From contig JAWXCM010000012.1 in NCBI GenBank assembly GCA_034408745.1, positions 41,086 to 105,085 of the forward strand: a stretch of 64,000 nucleotides of DNA. The letters are read 5' to 3'. Position numbers and translations under genes: made by a program. The notes beneath the pieces are model-generated. The model ran no database searches and was not told the origin of the DNA. It worked only from the letters and a program-made list of their open reading frames with translations. Origin of the DNA: JAWXCM01 sp034408745 (lineage in GTDB: Bacteria; Acidobacteriota; Terriglobia; Bryobacterales; Bryobacteraceae). Within the stretch, counting starts at the first letter, position 1; every line of letters starts with the position of its first letter. Below, one piece after another: positions 17,903 through 26,532 of the stretch.

Positions 17903-18901
17903 TTATTCTGCACGGGCAGGCACACTTTTCGCCGTGTTAACCGTGAGGTCCCGCGCAGAGTTCAGATACCAGTCGGCAAAACGTGCAAGGCCGGACTGGA
18001 GAGTTGTTGCGGGGTTGTACCCGAGCATCCTCTTCGCCTTCGATATATCGGCCCAGGTCTGTGGAACGTCGCCGGGCTGCTCAGGCTGCCAGTCAATCGC
18101 AGCGCGAACTCCGAGCGCTTCTTCAAGCCCACTCACCAGCTCCTTCAGAGTTACTGTCCGGTCATTTCCGAGGTTGAATACTTCGTATCCGGAACTGGTG
18201 TAATTCATTGCCGCGGCGATGCCCGACGTGATGTCGTCGACGAAGGTGTAATCGCGACGGGTTGAACCATCGCCGTAGAACGGGATCGGGTAGCCGGCCG
18301 TCATCAGGTGGCTGAACTTGTGAATCGCCAGGTCTGGCCGCTGCCGCGGACCATAGACCGTGAAGAATCTCAGGGCTAGAAAGCGCATCCCGTAAAGCCG
18401 GCTGTACACGTGACCGAGTAACTCGCCGCTAACTTTGGTACTGGCGTAGGGGCTGATCGGTTCGAGGACCCCATCCGACTCTTTCCAGGGAACTCGCGGA
18501 TTGACGCCGTAGACACTGCTGGACGAAGCGAACACGAACTGCGGAATGTTGCGGCGGCGAGCGAGTTCGAGAAGATTTTGTGTACCGGCGACATTCACAT
18601 CCTGGTATGTAAGAGGATCGGAAATCGACGGGCGCACTCCCGCTCGCGCCGCGAGATGAACGATCACGTCGAAGTCGCCAGGGAGTTTGGTGTTGAGACC
18701 AGCGTCCCGGATGTCAGCCTCTACGAGCTTCCACGATGGAGAGTGCAGGAAAGGCTGGATGTTGATGAGCTTTCGAGCGCGTGGGTAGAAGTCGTCGAAG
18801 CTGTCGAGGCACGTGACCTGCGACTCGCCTGCTGCGAGAAGTCGTGAAGTCAATGAGCTGCCGATAAATCCGGCGCCACCGGTGATGAGAACGTTTTTCA
18901 T
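17903..18901 (-). CDS. NAD-dependent nucleotide-sugar epimerase (UDP-glucuronate 4-epimerase-like)
   Basis: 332 residues, an extended SDR. The Rossmann motif TGGAGFIGSSLTSRLLAAG is at the N-terminus; the catalytic Ser is in FASSSSVYG (about residue 125) and the Tyr-x3-Lys in SPYASTKVSGE. The segment RFFTVYGPRQRPDLAIHKF and the following RRDYTFVDDI are characteristic of UDP-glucuronate 4-epimerases (GlaE/LpsL/CapI), which supply UDP-galacturonate. A GalE- or WbpP-like specificity cannot be excluded from sequence alone. A uronic acid product would fit the AsnB-type amidotransferase in the same cluster. Confidence 0.85.
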   Translation of the reverse strand: MKNVLITGGAGFIGSSLTSRLLAAGESQVTCLDSFDDFYPRARKLINIQPFLHSPSWKLVEADIRDAGLNTKLPGDFDVIVHLAARAGVRPSISDPLTYQDVNVAGTQNLLELARRRNIPQFVFASSSSVYGVNPRVPWKESDGVLEPISPYASTKVSGELLGHVYSRLYGMRFLALRFFTVYGPRQRPDLAIHKFSHLMTAGYPIPFYGDGSTRRDYTFVDDITSGIAAAMNYTSSGYEVFNLGNDRTVTLKELVSGLEEALGVRAAIDWQPEQPGDVPQTWADISKAKRMLGYNPATTLQSGLARFADWYLNSARDLTVNTAKSVPARAE

Positions 18902-18921
18902 TGCTGGGATGTCCGAAGGTG

Positions 18922-20085
18922 TTAGTAAGTGGTGGTTCGTGCGGATGAGGCCGCGGCGCTGCGCGCCGACTGGCGGCCCCGGAGCCCGAGCAGCGACTCT
19001 GTGCGACTGGCCAGGTTGTCGACCGTAAAGTTTTCGAGAACGCGGTTGCGGATGGCTTCGGAGTCAGGTTCGCCGGCGTCGAGAACGCGGCAGATTGCTT
19101 TCGCCAGAGCAACGGGGTTGGAGGTTGGCACCACCTCACCGGTTTCGCCAACCACCAGGGCCGCATCGCCGGCATCGGTAACTACACAAGGCCGGCCGCA
19201 CGCCATTGCTTCACCCACAACGTTGGGGAACCCCTCCCCATATAGCGAGCTTAGGCAGAACACGTCGAGCGCGTTGTAGAACCCGCGCATATCGCGGATC
19301 GGACCGGGGAATAGCAGACGGCCGCCGATGCCACCCGCGTGAGCAATCTGCTCGAGCCGCGCACGTCCGGCTTCCGGCATGCCGCCGGCACAAACGAACA
19401 TGGCATCGGGAAAGTCATAGCCGACCTTTGTGGCGGCTCGAACGAAGTTCGCGTGATCTTTCATCGGATCGAAACGGCCCGCCATGCCGATCAGAGGCAC
19501 GTGGTCCGGCACTCCCAACCTGGTGCGCATCTGTTGCCGGGCTTCCGGATCGGGCTCAAAGGCGCTGGTGTCGATGCCGTTGGGCACGCAAACTGCGCCG
19601 CTGTGCCTCCAGCCGCGCGACTCCCAGTAGCGGAGGCCTGCGTGCGAGTTGAAGATCACGAGGCCCGCAAGCCGTGACAGAGCAAAGGCCGCGGAGTAAG
19701 TCAAACGAGTCATCCAGCCGTACTTCTCAAAGTGCATGTCGGAGTCGCGGATGCCCCAGACGAGCTTCGCTCCAGGCGCAGCCACGCGCCCAAGTGTCGC
19801 GGCTATGTTTCCGGCTGAAAGGTAGCCGTGGATTACATCGGGTCGAATGATGCGGACTGCCCGCAGGATCTGCCACCCGAATCCAAACACGTCCCAGCGG
19901 GAACTCTTGCGAATGGGAACCAGACGCACGAGGCTTGTGTTGACATCGTGCTCCCGAACGCCGCCGGGGTAGAACACGAGCACATACACCTCATGTCCAC
20001 GCTCGGCGAGTTCATTGGCCAGAACGGTCAACTGGCGTTCAGCTCCGCCGTTCTCAAGTGAGCGAATTAGGAATGCGATTTTCAC
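18922..20085 (-). CDS. GT4-family glycosyltransferase
   Basis: 387 residues of a GT-B glycosyltransferase beginning MKIAFLIRSLENGGAERQL, the classical start of GT4 enzymes. The C-terminal Rossmann half shows LIGMAGRFDPMKDHANFV, the LSSLYGEGFPNVVGEAMACG block with the E-x7-E nucleotide-sugar motif, and RPCVVTDAGD. The start is GTG 20085, 5 bases after the upstream stop, in a 15-base stop-start junction that recurs before the neuA-like gene. It is a cytoplasmic or membrane-associated sugar transferase. The sugar and linkage are not predictable. Confidence 0.9.
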   Translation of the reverse strand: MKIAFLIRSLENGGAERQLTVLANELAERGHEVYVLVFYPGGVREHDVNTSLVRLVPIRKSSRWDVFGFGWQILRAVRIIRPDVIHGYLSAGNIAATLGRVAAPGAKLVWGIRDSDMHFEKYGWMTRLTYSAAFALSRLAGLVIFNSHAGLRYWESRGWRHSGAVCVPNGIDTSAFEPDPEARQQMRTRLGVPDHVPLIGMAGRFDPMKDHANFVRAATKVGYDFPDAMFVCAGGMPEAGRARLEQIAHAGGIGGRLLFPGPIRDMRGFYNALDVFCLSSLYGEGFPNVVGEAMACGRPCVVTDAGDAALVVGETGEVVPTSNPVALAKAICRVLDAGEPDSEAIRNRVLENFTVDNLASRTESLLGLRGRQSARSAAASSARTTTY

Positions 20086-20090
20086 TGGTC

Positions 20091-21554
20091 TTACTCGGTG
20101 GCGGTTACGGGTGCGTGTTCGGGCTCAGGCGCCGCAGGTTCTGCGAAATGGAATCGGGATCCCGTCAGTCGACTGAGCACCGAATCTCTGTTGCGGGCCA
20201 GCTCAGGAGAGCCTGACAGTGCGCGGTAGCTACTGAGAGAGATGTAACTGGCGGCGATGAACCAGAGGCCCTTCGACTGGAACTCGCGGGAGAAGAACGC
20301 GCTTGCGATTACGAACGTTACAAGCAGGCCGAGCGGCAGAAACCCTTCCCGACGATGGCGGAATCCATGCACCGCGAATGAGAAGACATAGGCGAGAAGG
20401 AGCACCATGCCTAAGATTCCATTTTCAGCGAGGGTCTTTACCCATGCCGAGTGCGCGCCCTTTTCATGCCCGAGGAATCCAATGTCGTTGTCGATCAGGT
20501 CCGCGTATGCGAGGCCAAAGCCACCGGTGCCGACACCCAGAGGATGGTCTCGGAATATGTACCATCCTGCGATCACCAGATCGGAGCGACCACTGGTCCG
20601 TGAGTCGAGTGAGCGAGAGTCATCGAACAACTTGTCGATGCGGTGAATCGCGAACGCCTGCTGATCTCCGAAGTTGGCTATCACGACAATAAGGGAAAGC
20701 GCTGCGAGTACGGCGACGCCGATCTTTTGCTGAATGCCTTGTGTGTAGAAAAGAAGAAAGCCGAGGCAAACGACAGCGATGAGCATCGCTCCGCGACTTC
20801 CGCTGAAGAACACCCAAATCGTGTTGAGCATCGCGAGACCGCCGAGCGCAAGCATGGGCATCGCACGCCGTGCATAGGGATAGGCGACGCAGATCATGAA
20901 GAGCGCTGTGAGCGGGTAGGCAGACCAGGCGTTCTTATTGATGACTGGCAGTGACTGCATCTGAACAAAGAACACCGCACCTCCAACTGCCGCCAGGCAC
21001 CCGGTGACAATTGCGAGCCAGAAGAGCATGAATCGGTCATTGCCGGCGCGGAGATGAAAGATGAGCAGTCCAAAAGCTGCGAGCACGTTCAGGACGTTGT
21101 ACACACCGACATCGACAGCGGGGGTGAAGGTGAGATGCACTGTCAGCAGCAACGTGAAACACGCGAGCAGCATGGTATGTATGTCGTGCAACCGGAGGAC
21201 CCTCGGGAGGACAATGAACATAACCAACAGCAACAGATAGTTGAAGCTGTTCCACCGAAGAAGGCCACCGCTCATGAGGTAGACACGAGTAAGTGGATCG
21301 ATCGTGGACAGGATCGCCACGCCGAACAGTCCAAGACCCGGCATCCAGATGCCCGCGAAGGCCGTCGCGAACCCGACCAGAGTGAGGAGCGTTACCGAGA
21401 CGGAAAAGCCAGCGACGAACCCCAGCGCGGAAAGTACTGTGACCAGTGCTGTGAGCCAGGGGCCCCAGCGCTGGCTGAACGTGCGCGGCGAGGCGACCAT
21501 GAAAGGCCTGTTCTGCCGTGGGTCGAACGTCGGCGTCGGTGCGGGTGCGCTCAT
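20091..21554 (-). CDS. O-antigen ligase / polymerase family membrane protein (WaaL/Wzy-like)
   Basis: About 487 residues with ten or more hydrophobic segments. The ATG at 21554 forms an ATGA overlap with the upstream gene and is chosen over a longer in-frame extension. The Wzy_C signature region is present: a large periplasmic loop with DSRSLDSRTSGRSDLVIAGW, then PLGVGTGGFGLAYAD and HSAWVKTLAENGILGMVLLL. This includes the conserved Arg, Gly-x-Gly and His found in ligases and polymerases. Family members either polymerise lipid-linked repeats or ligate a finished glycan to an acceptor in the periplasm. Which applies here is open, because the cluster also has an ABC exporter. Confidence 0.88.
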   Translation of the reverse strand: MSAPAPTPTFDPRQNRPFMVASPRTFSQRWGPWLTALVTVLSALGFVAGFSVSVTLLTLVGFATAFAGIWMPGLGLFGVAILSTIDPLTRVYLMSGGLLRWNSFNYLLLLVMFIVLPRVLRLHDIHTMLLACFTLLLTVHLTFTPAVDVGVYNVLNVLAAFGLLIFHLRAGNDRFMLFWLAIVTGCLAAVGGAVFFVQMQSLPVINKNAWSAYPLTALFMICVAYPYARRAMPMLALGGLAMLNTIWVFFSGSRGAMLIAVVCLGFLLFYTQGIQQKIGVAVLAALSLIVVIANFGDQQAFAIHRIDKLFDDSRSLDSRTSGRSDLVIAGWYIFRDHPLGVGTGGFGLAYADLIDNDIGFLGHEKGAHSAWVKTLAENGILGMVLLLAYVFSFAVHGFRHRREGFLPLGLLVTFVIASAFFSREFQSKGLWFIAASYISLSSYRALSGSPELARNRDSVLSRLTGSRFHFAEPAAPEPEHAPVTATE

Positions 21555-22720
21555 CCGGCTAACCTTCCTTCGCACACCGGAATATTCCACTGCTTCGAAC
21601 ACACCCGCGCAATTTCGCTCTGCCACGATTCCAGGGTCAGCGACTCGGCGTGGCGGCGGGCGGCTCTGCGGAGTCTGGTCCAGTCAATCTCGGAGGTAAG
21701 TACGGTGCGCATGGTGGCCGTAAGCATCGGCACGTTGCCCGGTTCCACCAGCCAGCCGCGTTCGTTATTTGCGCCAATAACCGTGTCTGCCGCTCCGACG
21801 TTGGATGCGATTACCGGGAGACCGTGAGCCATGGCGTCGAGCCATGCTTTGCTGAATCCTTCCGTAAGTGACGGCTGGATGGCCACGTCGGCCTTAGACA
21901 TTTCTTCAGACAAACGCGTGCGGTTAAGCTGTCCAGCGAAGGTAAAGCTGTCTGTGAGCCCGGCTTCGCCAGCCGCATCCTCCAGAGCCAGGCGCTGCGG
22001 ACCGTCGCCCGCCAGCGTGATGTGCGGCAGCGGGATCGACGGATCGGCCTTCAGGATTTTCATGGCCGCGATCAGATGGAGAAGCCCTTTTTCTTCGGAC
22101 AGCCGGCCAGCGAAAATGAAACGCGGCGGACTGGAGAGGCCTCGGGAAAGATCCGTCCTGACGGCCATTACTTCTTCCCTCGTCAGTGCCGTTGAGAAGA
22201 TCCATGCGACCTGTGGTGCGGGATCGACTGGGCCGCTTCCAGTGGCGAGCATCACATTGCGTCCACCTGCGAACGTTCGCATGCAGCCCCGCGTCACGCG
22301 GTTCATCAATGTTGTCTCGCTGGTAATGCGCCAGCTACCGCCGTATCGTGCGATGAGCCGTCTGCGGCAAAGGAGCGCGAAGATCATGCCAAGCAGCGGG
22401 ATGTCTCCGGGCAGTGGCACGTGCACCACGTCGGCGTCGAGGATACGGCGGATCAGTACGCCTGCGTAGTAAGGCAACCGCATCGCGATTGACAGCTTGC
22501 GCCGCCCGTCGACACCATGCGGCTTGCGAATGGGAAACACGCGGGCGGCCGAGGGCAGAGGAGAGCCGCCTGCACGCGCGGGCACTTCCACAACGACGAG
22601 GTCCATCTCGTCAAACAACGAAGCGATGCCCGCCATTTGTCGCGGAAATCCACCGTCGGTGAGCCAGGTGCCGCTGGTGTCGCGCCAGCACTCTTTGAAG
22701 GAAATTGCGCAGACTTTCAT
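21551..22720 (-). CDS. GT4-like glycosyltransferase
   Basis: About 389 residues from ATG 22720, which overlaps the preceding stop by 4 bases (ATGA); the much longer upstream in-frame extension is not credible. The N-terminal half (MKVCAISFKECWRDTSG, DADVVHVPLPGDIPLLGM) suits an acceptor-binding GT-B domain. The C-terminal half has FIFAGRLSEEKGLLHLIAAM, LAGDGPQRLALEDAA and PSLTEGFSKAWLDAMAHG with the E-x7-D/E-like motif. It is predicted to add one sugar of the repeat unit. The N-terminal domain is more divergent than in the neighbouring GT4 genes. Confidence 0.85.
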   Translation of the reverse strand: MKVCAISFKECWRDTSGTWLTDGGFPRQMAGIASLFDEMDLVVVEVPARAGGSPLPSAARVFPIRKPHGVDGRRKLSIAMRLPYYAGVLIRRILDADVVHVPLPGDIPLLGMIFALLCRRRLIARYGGSWRITSETTLMNRVTRGCMRTFAGGRNVMLATGSGPVDPAPQVAWIFSTALTREEVMAVRTDLSRGLSSPPRFIFAGRLSEEKGLLHLIAAMKILKADPSIPLPHITLAGDGPQRLALEDAAGEAGLTDSFTFAGQLNRTRLSEEMSKADVAIQPSLTEGFSKAWLDAMAHGLPVIASNVGAADTVIGANNERGWLVEPGNVPMLTATMRTVLTSEIDWTRLRRAARRHAESLTLESWQSEIARVCSKQWNIPVCEGRLAG

Positions 22721-23808
22721 GATGCCGCCGTGACTGTCTGTGTCGCACGCGAAGGGGTTCTTGTTTGAAACACGGTATGCAACAGCCGTTCCCACGCAGG
22801 TAGCACCGCGGACCAGTCCGAGGCTTCCACGGTCCGACGCGCATTTGCGGAAAGTGAGTGCGCGAGATCGGGGCGGCGGAGCACCGTATCGATGTGCCCG
22901 GCGAGGGCTGGAGCGTCGCCGCATGGAGCCAGGAGGCCGTCGCGTCCGCTCCGAACGAGGTAAGGCACACCGCCAGGATCCGTGCTCACGACGCAAAGCC
23001 CCCGGGCCATGGCTTCCATCACGCTCACCGGTGTGTTGTCGATGTCGGATGTGTTCAGGAAAATGTCGGCTGCATTGAGCAGCGCAGCGACTTCGCTTCG
23101 CGCCACAGCGCCGGTGAAGCGGATGCGACTTGCGACGCCATGTGTCTCAGCGACCCTCATGGTTTCGGCGGCGCTGCCGTCGTGCTCATCACGGCCCACC
23201 ATCGTGAGCGTCACGTCCGGCCATTCCGTCGCGAGCAGGGAGACCACCGCGGGCGCCAGCGCAGGATTGTAGATCTTATGGAGACGCCGGACCCAGATAA
23301 TGTTTGGTTTCGCATGTTGACGCTGACGAAATGGGTACTGATCCAGATCCAGCGGGTTGGGCAGAATGACAGCGGAATCGAGGTACGGCTTCATTCGTTC
23401 GCTGAGATAGCGGGAGGGCGCGTGGACCGCGGCCGCTCTTGCGAGGCATTGCCGGACTCGCGAGGGTTGGCGTTCTGCGAACTCGGGCAACGCGCCTCCG
23501 TGCATCGAGTAGAGGAACGGGATCCGCACGGACTGCAGAAGCATGCCGAGAGCTTCGGCCCACAGGAATGCCCGGCCGCTGTAAAGGTCGACCACGGCGA
23601 CGTCAATGCGGCTGCGGTGGCGCAATGTGGTGGTCAGGACGTCGGCGCCTCTCAACAATCCGTTTCGAATTGATGAGGTGCGGATCACGTTGTAGCCCCG
23701 GGATTCGAGGCGGTCCGCCAGGTCTTCGATGGGCGCGCGTGTGCCCACGTGGCTGGACAGGAATGTTCCAGCCAGCAGGATGCGCGTCGGTTTGAATTCG
23801 GAGGTCAT
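22717..23808 (-). CDS. GT4-family glycosyltransferase
   Basis: 363 residues of a GT-B transferase. N-terminal ILLAGTFLSSHVGTRAPIE is followed by a Rossmann-like domain with DVAVVDLYSGRAFLWAE. The donor half shows NIIWVRRLHKIYNPALAP, LTMVGRDEHDGSA and a VSVMEAMARGLCVVSTD block including the nucleotide-sugar Glu motif. It is preceded by another GT2 gene (22 bases) and overlaps the next GT by 4 bases, so three glycosyltransferases form a tight set. Substrate specificity is not predictable. Confidence 0.88.
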   Translation of the reverse strand: MTSEFKPTRILLAGTFLSSHVGTRAPIEDLADRLESRGYNVIRTSSIRNGLLRGADVLTTTLRHRSRIDVAVVDLYSGRAFLWAEALGMLLQSVRIPFLYSMHGGALPEFAERQPSRVRQCLARAAAVHAPSRYLSERMKPYLDSAVILPNPLDLDQYPFRQRQHAKPNIIWVRRLHKIYNPALAPAVVSLLATEWPDVTLTMVGRDEHDGSAAETMRVAETHGVASRIRFTGAVARSEVAALLNAADIFLNTSDIDNTPVSVMEAMARGLCVVSTDPGGVPYLVRSGRDGLLAPCGDAPALAGHIDTVLRRPDLAHSLSANARRTVEASDWSAVLPAWERLLHTVFQTRTPSRATQTVTAAS

Positions 23809-23830
23809 CTGGTACTTCAGCGGGCGTGCT

Positions 23831-24733
23831 TTAGCGGGCGGCTTTGAAAGAGATGTAACCCTGGGTGAAGCCCTTCAGGCGCATCCAGGTCACCTGGGCA
23901 TTGTTGAAGCTGGGCTGCTTCAGCAGGACCAGACTGTCAATGAGTAACTCGCCCGTTGCCACCTGTAACGCGGCGATTCGGTCGGCTATGTTGCGGCGGC
24001 GCTTCGCGTATATACGGCCGAGGCCGAACGCAGCCCGCCATGTCTGAAACGCGTGCGAGTGGCGAGCCTCTCCGTCCATCAGGTGGCGAAGGCGAAGGTC
24101 GCCGCAGATGATGAGGCGCCAGTTGTCGCCGACCCGCATTGAGAAGTCGCGATCTTCGACGATGATCTTCTCGTCGTAACGCATGCACTGAATCGCTTCG
24201 CGGCGGAAGATCTGACAGAAGCCAGGGAGCCACTTGACGTTGCGGCAACCGGTGAAGGGATGGAAGAATGCGAGTGTCACGCTGCGGCCAAGATGATTGG
24301 AGTCACCAGGTTCGAGGCTTGGCGTGATGCCGAGTTGCCGGCGGAGTTTCCAGCGCAGATTGATGGGAGCTCCGTAATTCTCTGTGTCGTACCCGGTGAG
24401 TCCACCGACATCGGCGTGTTCGGGCTGGCTAAGAACCTGCATTGCGTGGGAGATGAAGTCGTCCGGGATCGCCACGTCGTCATCGAAGAAGATGACCACG
24501 TCCCCCGTTGCGTTCGCGAGACCCACGTTGCGGGCCGGTGCGAGCCCTTTTGGCGCGCTCATCCAGCGCACCGCTTTGTTGTCGAAAGCGGGGGCGGTCT
24601 CGCCCTCGCGGCCAACGATCAGCACTTCCAGCGAAGGCCAGGTCTGGCGAGTTAGCGATGCGATCAGACCGCTGTACAGTTCCGGACGGCGAACCGTACA
24701 AATGATCACGCTGACCAAAGCGCAGGGTTTCAT
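23831..24733 (-). CDS. GT2-family glycosyltransferase
   Basis: 300 residues, GT-A fold. N-terminal VSVIICTVRRPELYSGLIAS, LEVLIVGREGETAPAF and PARNVGLANATGDVVIFFDD, the last with the DDD metal site (about residue 100), are typical. The later WLPGFCQIFRREAI and DEKIIVEDRDFSMRV carry the ED acceptor-base motif. There are no membrane segments. ATG 24733 overlaps the upstream Gfo/Idh stop by 4 bases, so the two are probably translated together. It likely transfers one sugar to the lipid-linked repeat. Confidence 0.88.
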   Translation of the reverse strand: MKPCALVSVIICTVRRPELYSGLIASLTRQTWPSLEVLIVGREGETAPAFDNKAVRWMSAPKGLAPARNVGLANATGDVVIFFDDDVAIPDDFISHAMQVLSQPEHADVGGLTGYDTENYGAPINLRWKLRRQLGITPSLEPGDSNHLGRSVTLAFFHPFTGCRNVKWLPGFCQIFRREAIQCMRYDEKIIVEDRDFSMRVGDNWRLIICGDLRLRHLMDGEARHSHAFQTWRAAFGLGRIYAKRRRNIADRIAALQVATGELLIDSLVLLKQPSFNNAQVTWMRLKGFTQGYISFKAAR

Positions 24734-25764
24734 GCGAAGATGCTGGCGGACTCGGCTCGCTGGTTCGGCTGAAGGTTCCAGTTCCCCTGGGCGTATAAAT
24801 TCTGCACCACCTCAAGGGCTCGGCGACCGTCTTCCGCTGTTCCCAGGTTTGGCGCGGCCGCTCCGTGGAAGGTACTTACAAAGTCGCGTAGTTCATCGGC
24901 AAACGAAGTGTCTTCATGAGGGAACTCGACGTCTTCGACGGCCTGTGCCGGATCCTGCAGCCACTCCCAGCGCCGTGTGAGGGAGACGCGCTGCGGACCA
25001 TAGAAGCCGCTTCTGCCGCGGACCTGAATCATCCCATCGGTACCGATGAGGTCGCAGGCGAAGAGGCTCTTCCATTCGGTGATGCTGATGTGGAGCTGCG
25101 CCAGCACACCTTCCCTCATCCGCAGCGTCGCGAACACGTTGTCTTCGACGTCGACGTTCCAGAAGGCGTTGAAGAAGTCGGCCGATGCGGTATCGACATC
25201 CCCGGCGAAGAAGCGGATGAGGTCGACCACGTGAATGCCGGGATCGAGAAGCGCACCACCGCCGCAGAGCTCGCGGCTCGTCTTCCACTCCGATTCATAC
25301 CCGGGCCGGCCGCCGTGACCCAGCGTGAACCGGATGTGGCGAAGTGCGCCAATGCGTCCTTCACCGATCAGTTTCTTCGCACGAACGATACCCGGGTAAT
25401 ACCGGTAATTGAAGCCTGCGGCGAACTGCTGGTTGGGACGCAGAGTCCGGAGGATCGCGTCGGCTTCGGCCAGGTTACGGCCGACGGGCTTTTCGCAAAG
25501 CACGTGCCTGCCGCTGGACAGCGCCGCAATTGCGACGTCCCGCGTAAGAAAATGCGGCACGGCAACAATGATGAAGTCAAGGTCTTTGCGTTCGCAAAGT
25601 GCCTTGTAAGTGGGAGCGAGGTCGCAACCCCAGGTTTCCTGCGCCTTGCGGGCTTTCTCGCGATCGGGCTCGTGAACGGCTGCGAGTCTCGTGTCTGGAA
25701 TGGTGGCGAGGCTGCGTGCTCGCTGCTGCCCCATGAGGCCGTATCCGATGATGCCGGCATTCAT
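24730..25764 (-). CDS. Gfo/Idh/MocA-family sugar oxidoreductase
   Basis: 344 residues. N-terminal NAD(P) fold with GIIGYGLMGQQRARSLA, then FIIVAVPHFLTRDVAIAAL and HVLCEKPVGRNLAEAD with the family's conserved Glu-Lys-Pro. The C-terminal alpha/beta domain contains GGGALLDPGIHVVDLIRFF, including the catalytic-region Asp-x3-His. No Tat or other export signal is seen, unlike the Gfo/Idh protein at 45.4 kb, so it acts in the cytoplasm. Paired (4-base overlap) with an SDR gene, it may oxidise or reduce a sugar used in polymer synthesis; similar SDR plus Gfo/Idh pairs occur in nonulosonic-acid loci, but that assignment is only a suggestion. Confidence 0.88.
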   Translation of the reverse strand: MNAGIIGYGLMGQQRARSLATIPDTRLAAVHEPDREKARKAQETWGCDLAPTYKALCERKDLDFIIVAVPHFLTRDVAIAALSSGRHVLCEKPVGRNLAEADAILRTLRPNQQFAAGFNYRYYPGIVRAKKLIGEGRIGALRHIRFTLGHGGRPGYESEWKTSRELCGGGALLDPGIHVVDLIRFFAGDVDTASADFFNAFWNVDVEDNVFATLRMREGVLAQLHISITEWKSLFACDLIGTDGMIQVRGRSGFYGPQRVSLTRRWEWLQDPAQAVEDVEFPHEDTSFADELRDFVSTFHGAAAPNLGTAEDGRRALEVVQNLYAQGNWNLQPNQRAESASIFA

Positions 25765-26525
25765 TGTGTAACTCTCCTGAGCGTGTAACTGTCTGCCGGC
25801 ATTGCCTGTGGCCAGTCGCGGTAATCGTCTTTGGCGTGAATGAAGCGGCCCGTGATGTGGTCCGATGCAGCTGATGCAAGGTAGCGCACCAGTGCGACCG
25901 GCTGATCCATGGTGGCGGTTGTTCTTACCTCACCACCAGCGCGGCGAACGGCCTGGAGCATCTCAGTTTCAATTGCTCCCGGCGCGATCACATTGGCCTG
26001 AACGTTGAAGGGAGCCGCTTCCACCGCTACGGTTTCAGTAAGTCGCACGATTGCCGCTTTGGAGGCTCCGTATGCTGTGAAGTTTGGATACGCATAGGCC
26101 GCGCCGCCTCCCGCGAAGTTGATGACCTTGCCGCGTCGCGCCTCGATCATGTGCGGCAGCACGGCGCGCATGGTGTGATAGCTCCCGATGAGATTCGCAT
26201 TCATCGTTGCGGCCCATTGCGCAGGATCGGTGGACCACAACACGCCAGTCGGTCCAAGCACCGCTGCTGTGTTGACCAGCACATCGATACGGCCGAAGTG
26301 TTCGCGGCCAGCCTCTATTGCGGACTGCACATCTTCCCAGCAACTTACATCGCAGCGCTTTGCAAGTGCAGGCGAATGGGGACTCAATTCATCGGCGAGC
26401 GCAAGCACGGATTCGGAGCGTGCGAGCAGAAGCACCGATGCCCCGTCGGCTGCGAAGGAGCGCGCGATCGCCTCGCCAATTCCGCGGCTGGCACCCGCGA
26501 TGCAGACATTGAGTGGTTCCATCAT
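25761..26525 (-). CDS. SDR-family oxidoreductase
   Basis: 254 residues, classical short-chain dehydrogenase. The N-terminal cofactor motif is VCIAGASRGIGEAIARS, then LVNTAAVLGPTG (NNAG-like), and the catalytic Tyr-x3-Lys is in FTAYGASKAAIVRLT. The Ser position appears as NFAGGGAAYA, so the usual catalytic Ser is not obvious at its standard place. The start could be ATG 26525 or the next codon (Met-Met). The gene overlaps the Gfo/Idh gene (4 bases) and probably works with it on the same sugar. Confidence 0.88.
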   Translation of the reverse strand: MMEPLNVCIAGASRGIGEAIARSFAADGASVLLLARSESVLALADELSPHSPALAKRCDVSCWEDVQSAIEAGREHFGRIDVLVNTAAVLGPTGVLWSTDPAQWAATMNANLIGSYHTMRAVLPHMIEARRGKVINFAGGGAAYAYPNFTAYGASKAAIVRLTETVAVEAAPFNVQANVIAPGAIETEMLQAVRRAGGEVRTTATMDQPVALVRYLASAASDHITGRFIHAKDDYRDWPQAMPADSYTLRRVTQ

Positions 26526-26532
26526 GAAAAGT

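Noticed and set aside
21551..22996. Long N-terminal extension (to 22996) of the GT4-like gene
   Set aside because: It lies inside the upstream glycosyltransferase gene and is Arg/Pro-rich noise; the ATGA overlap at 22720 marks the real start.
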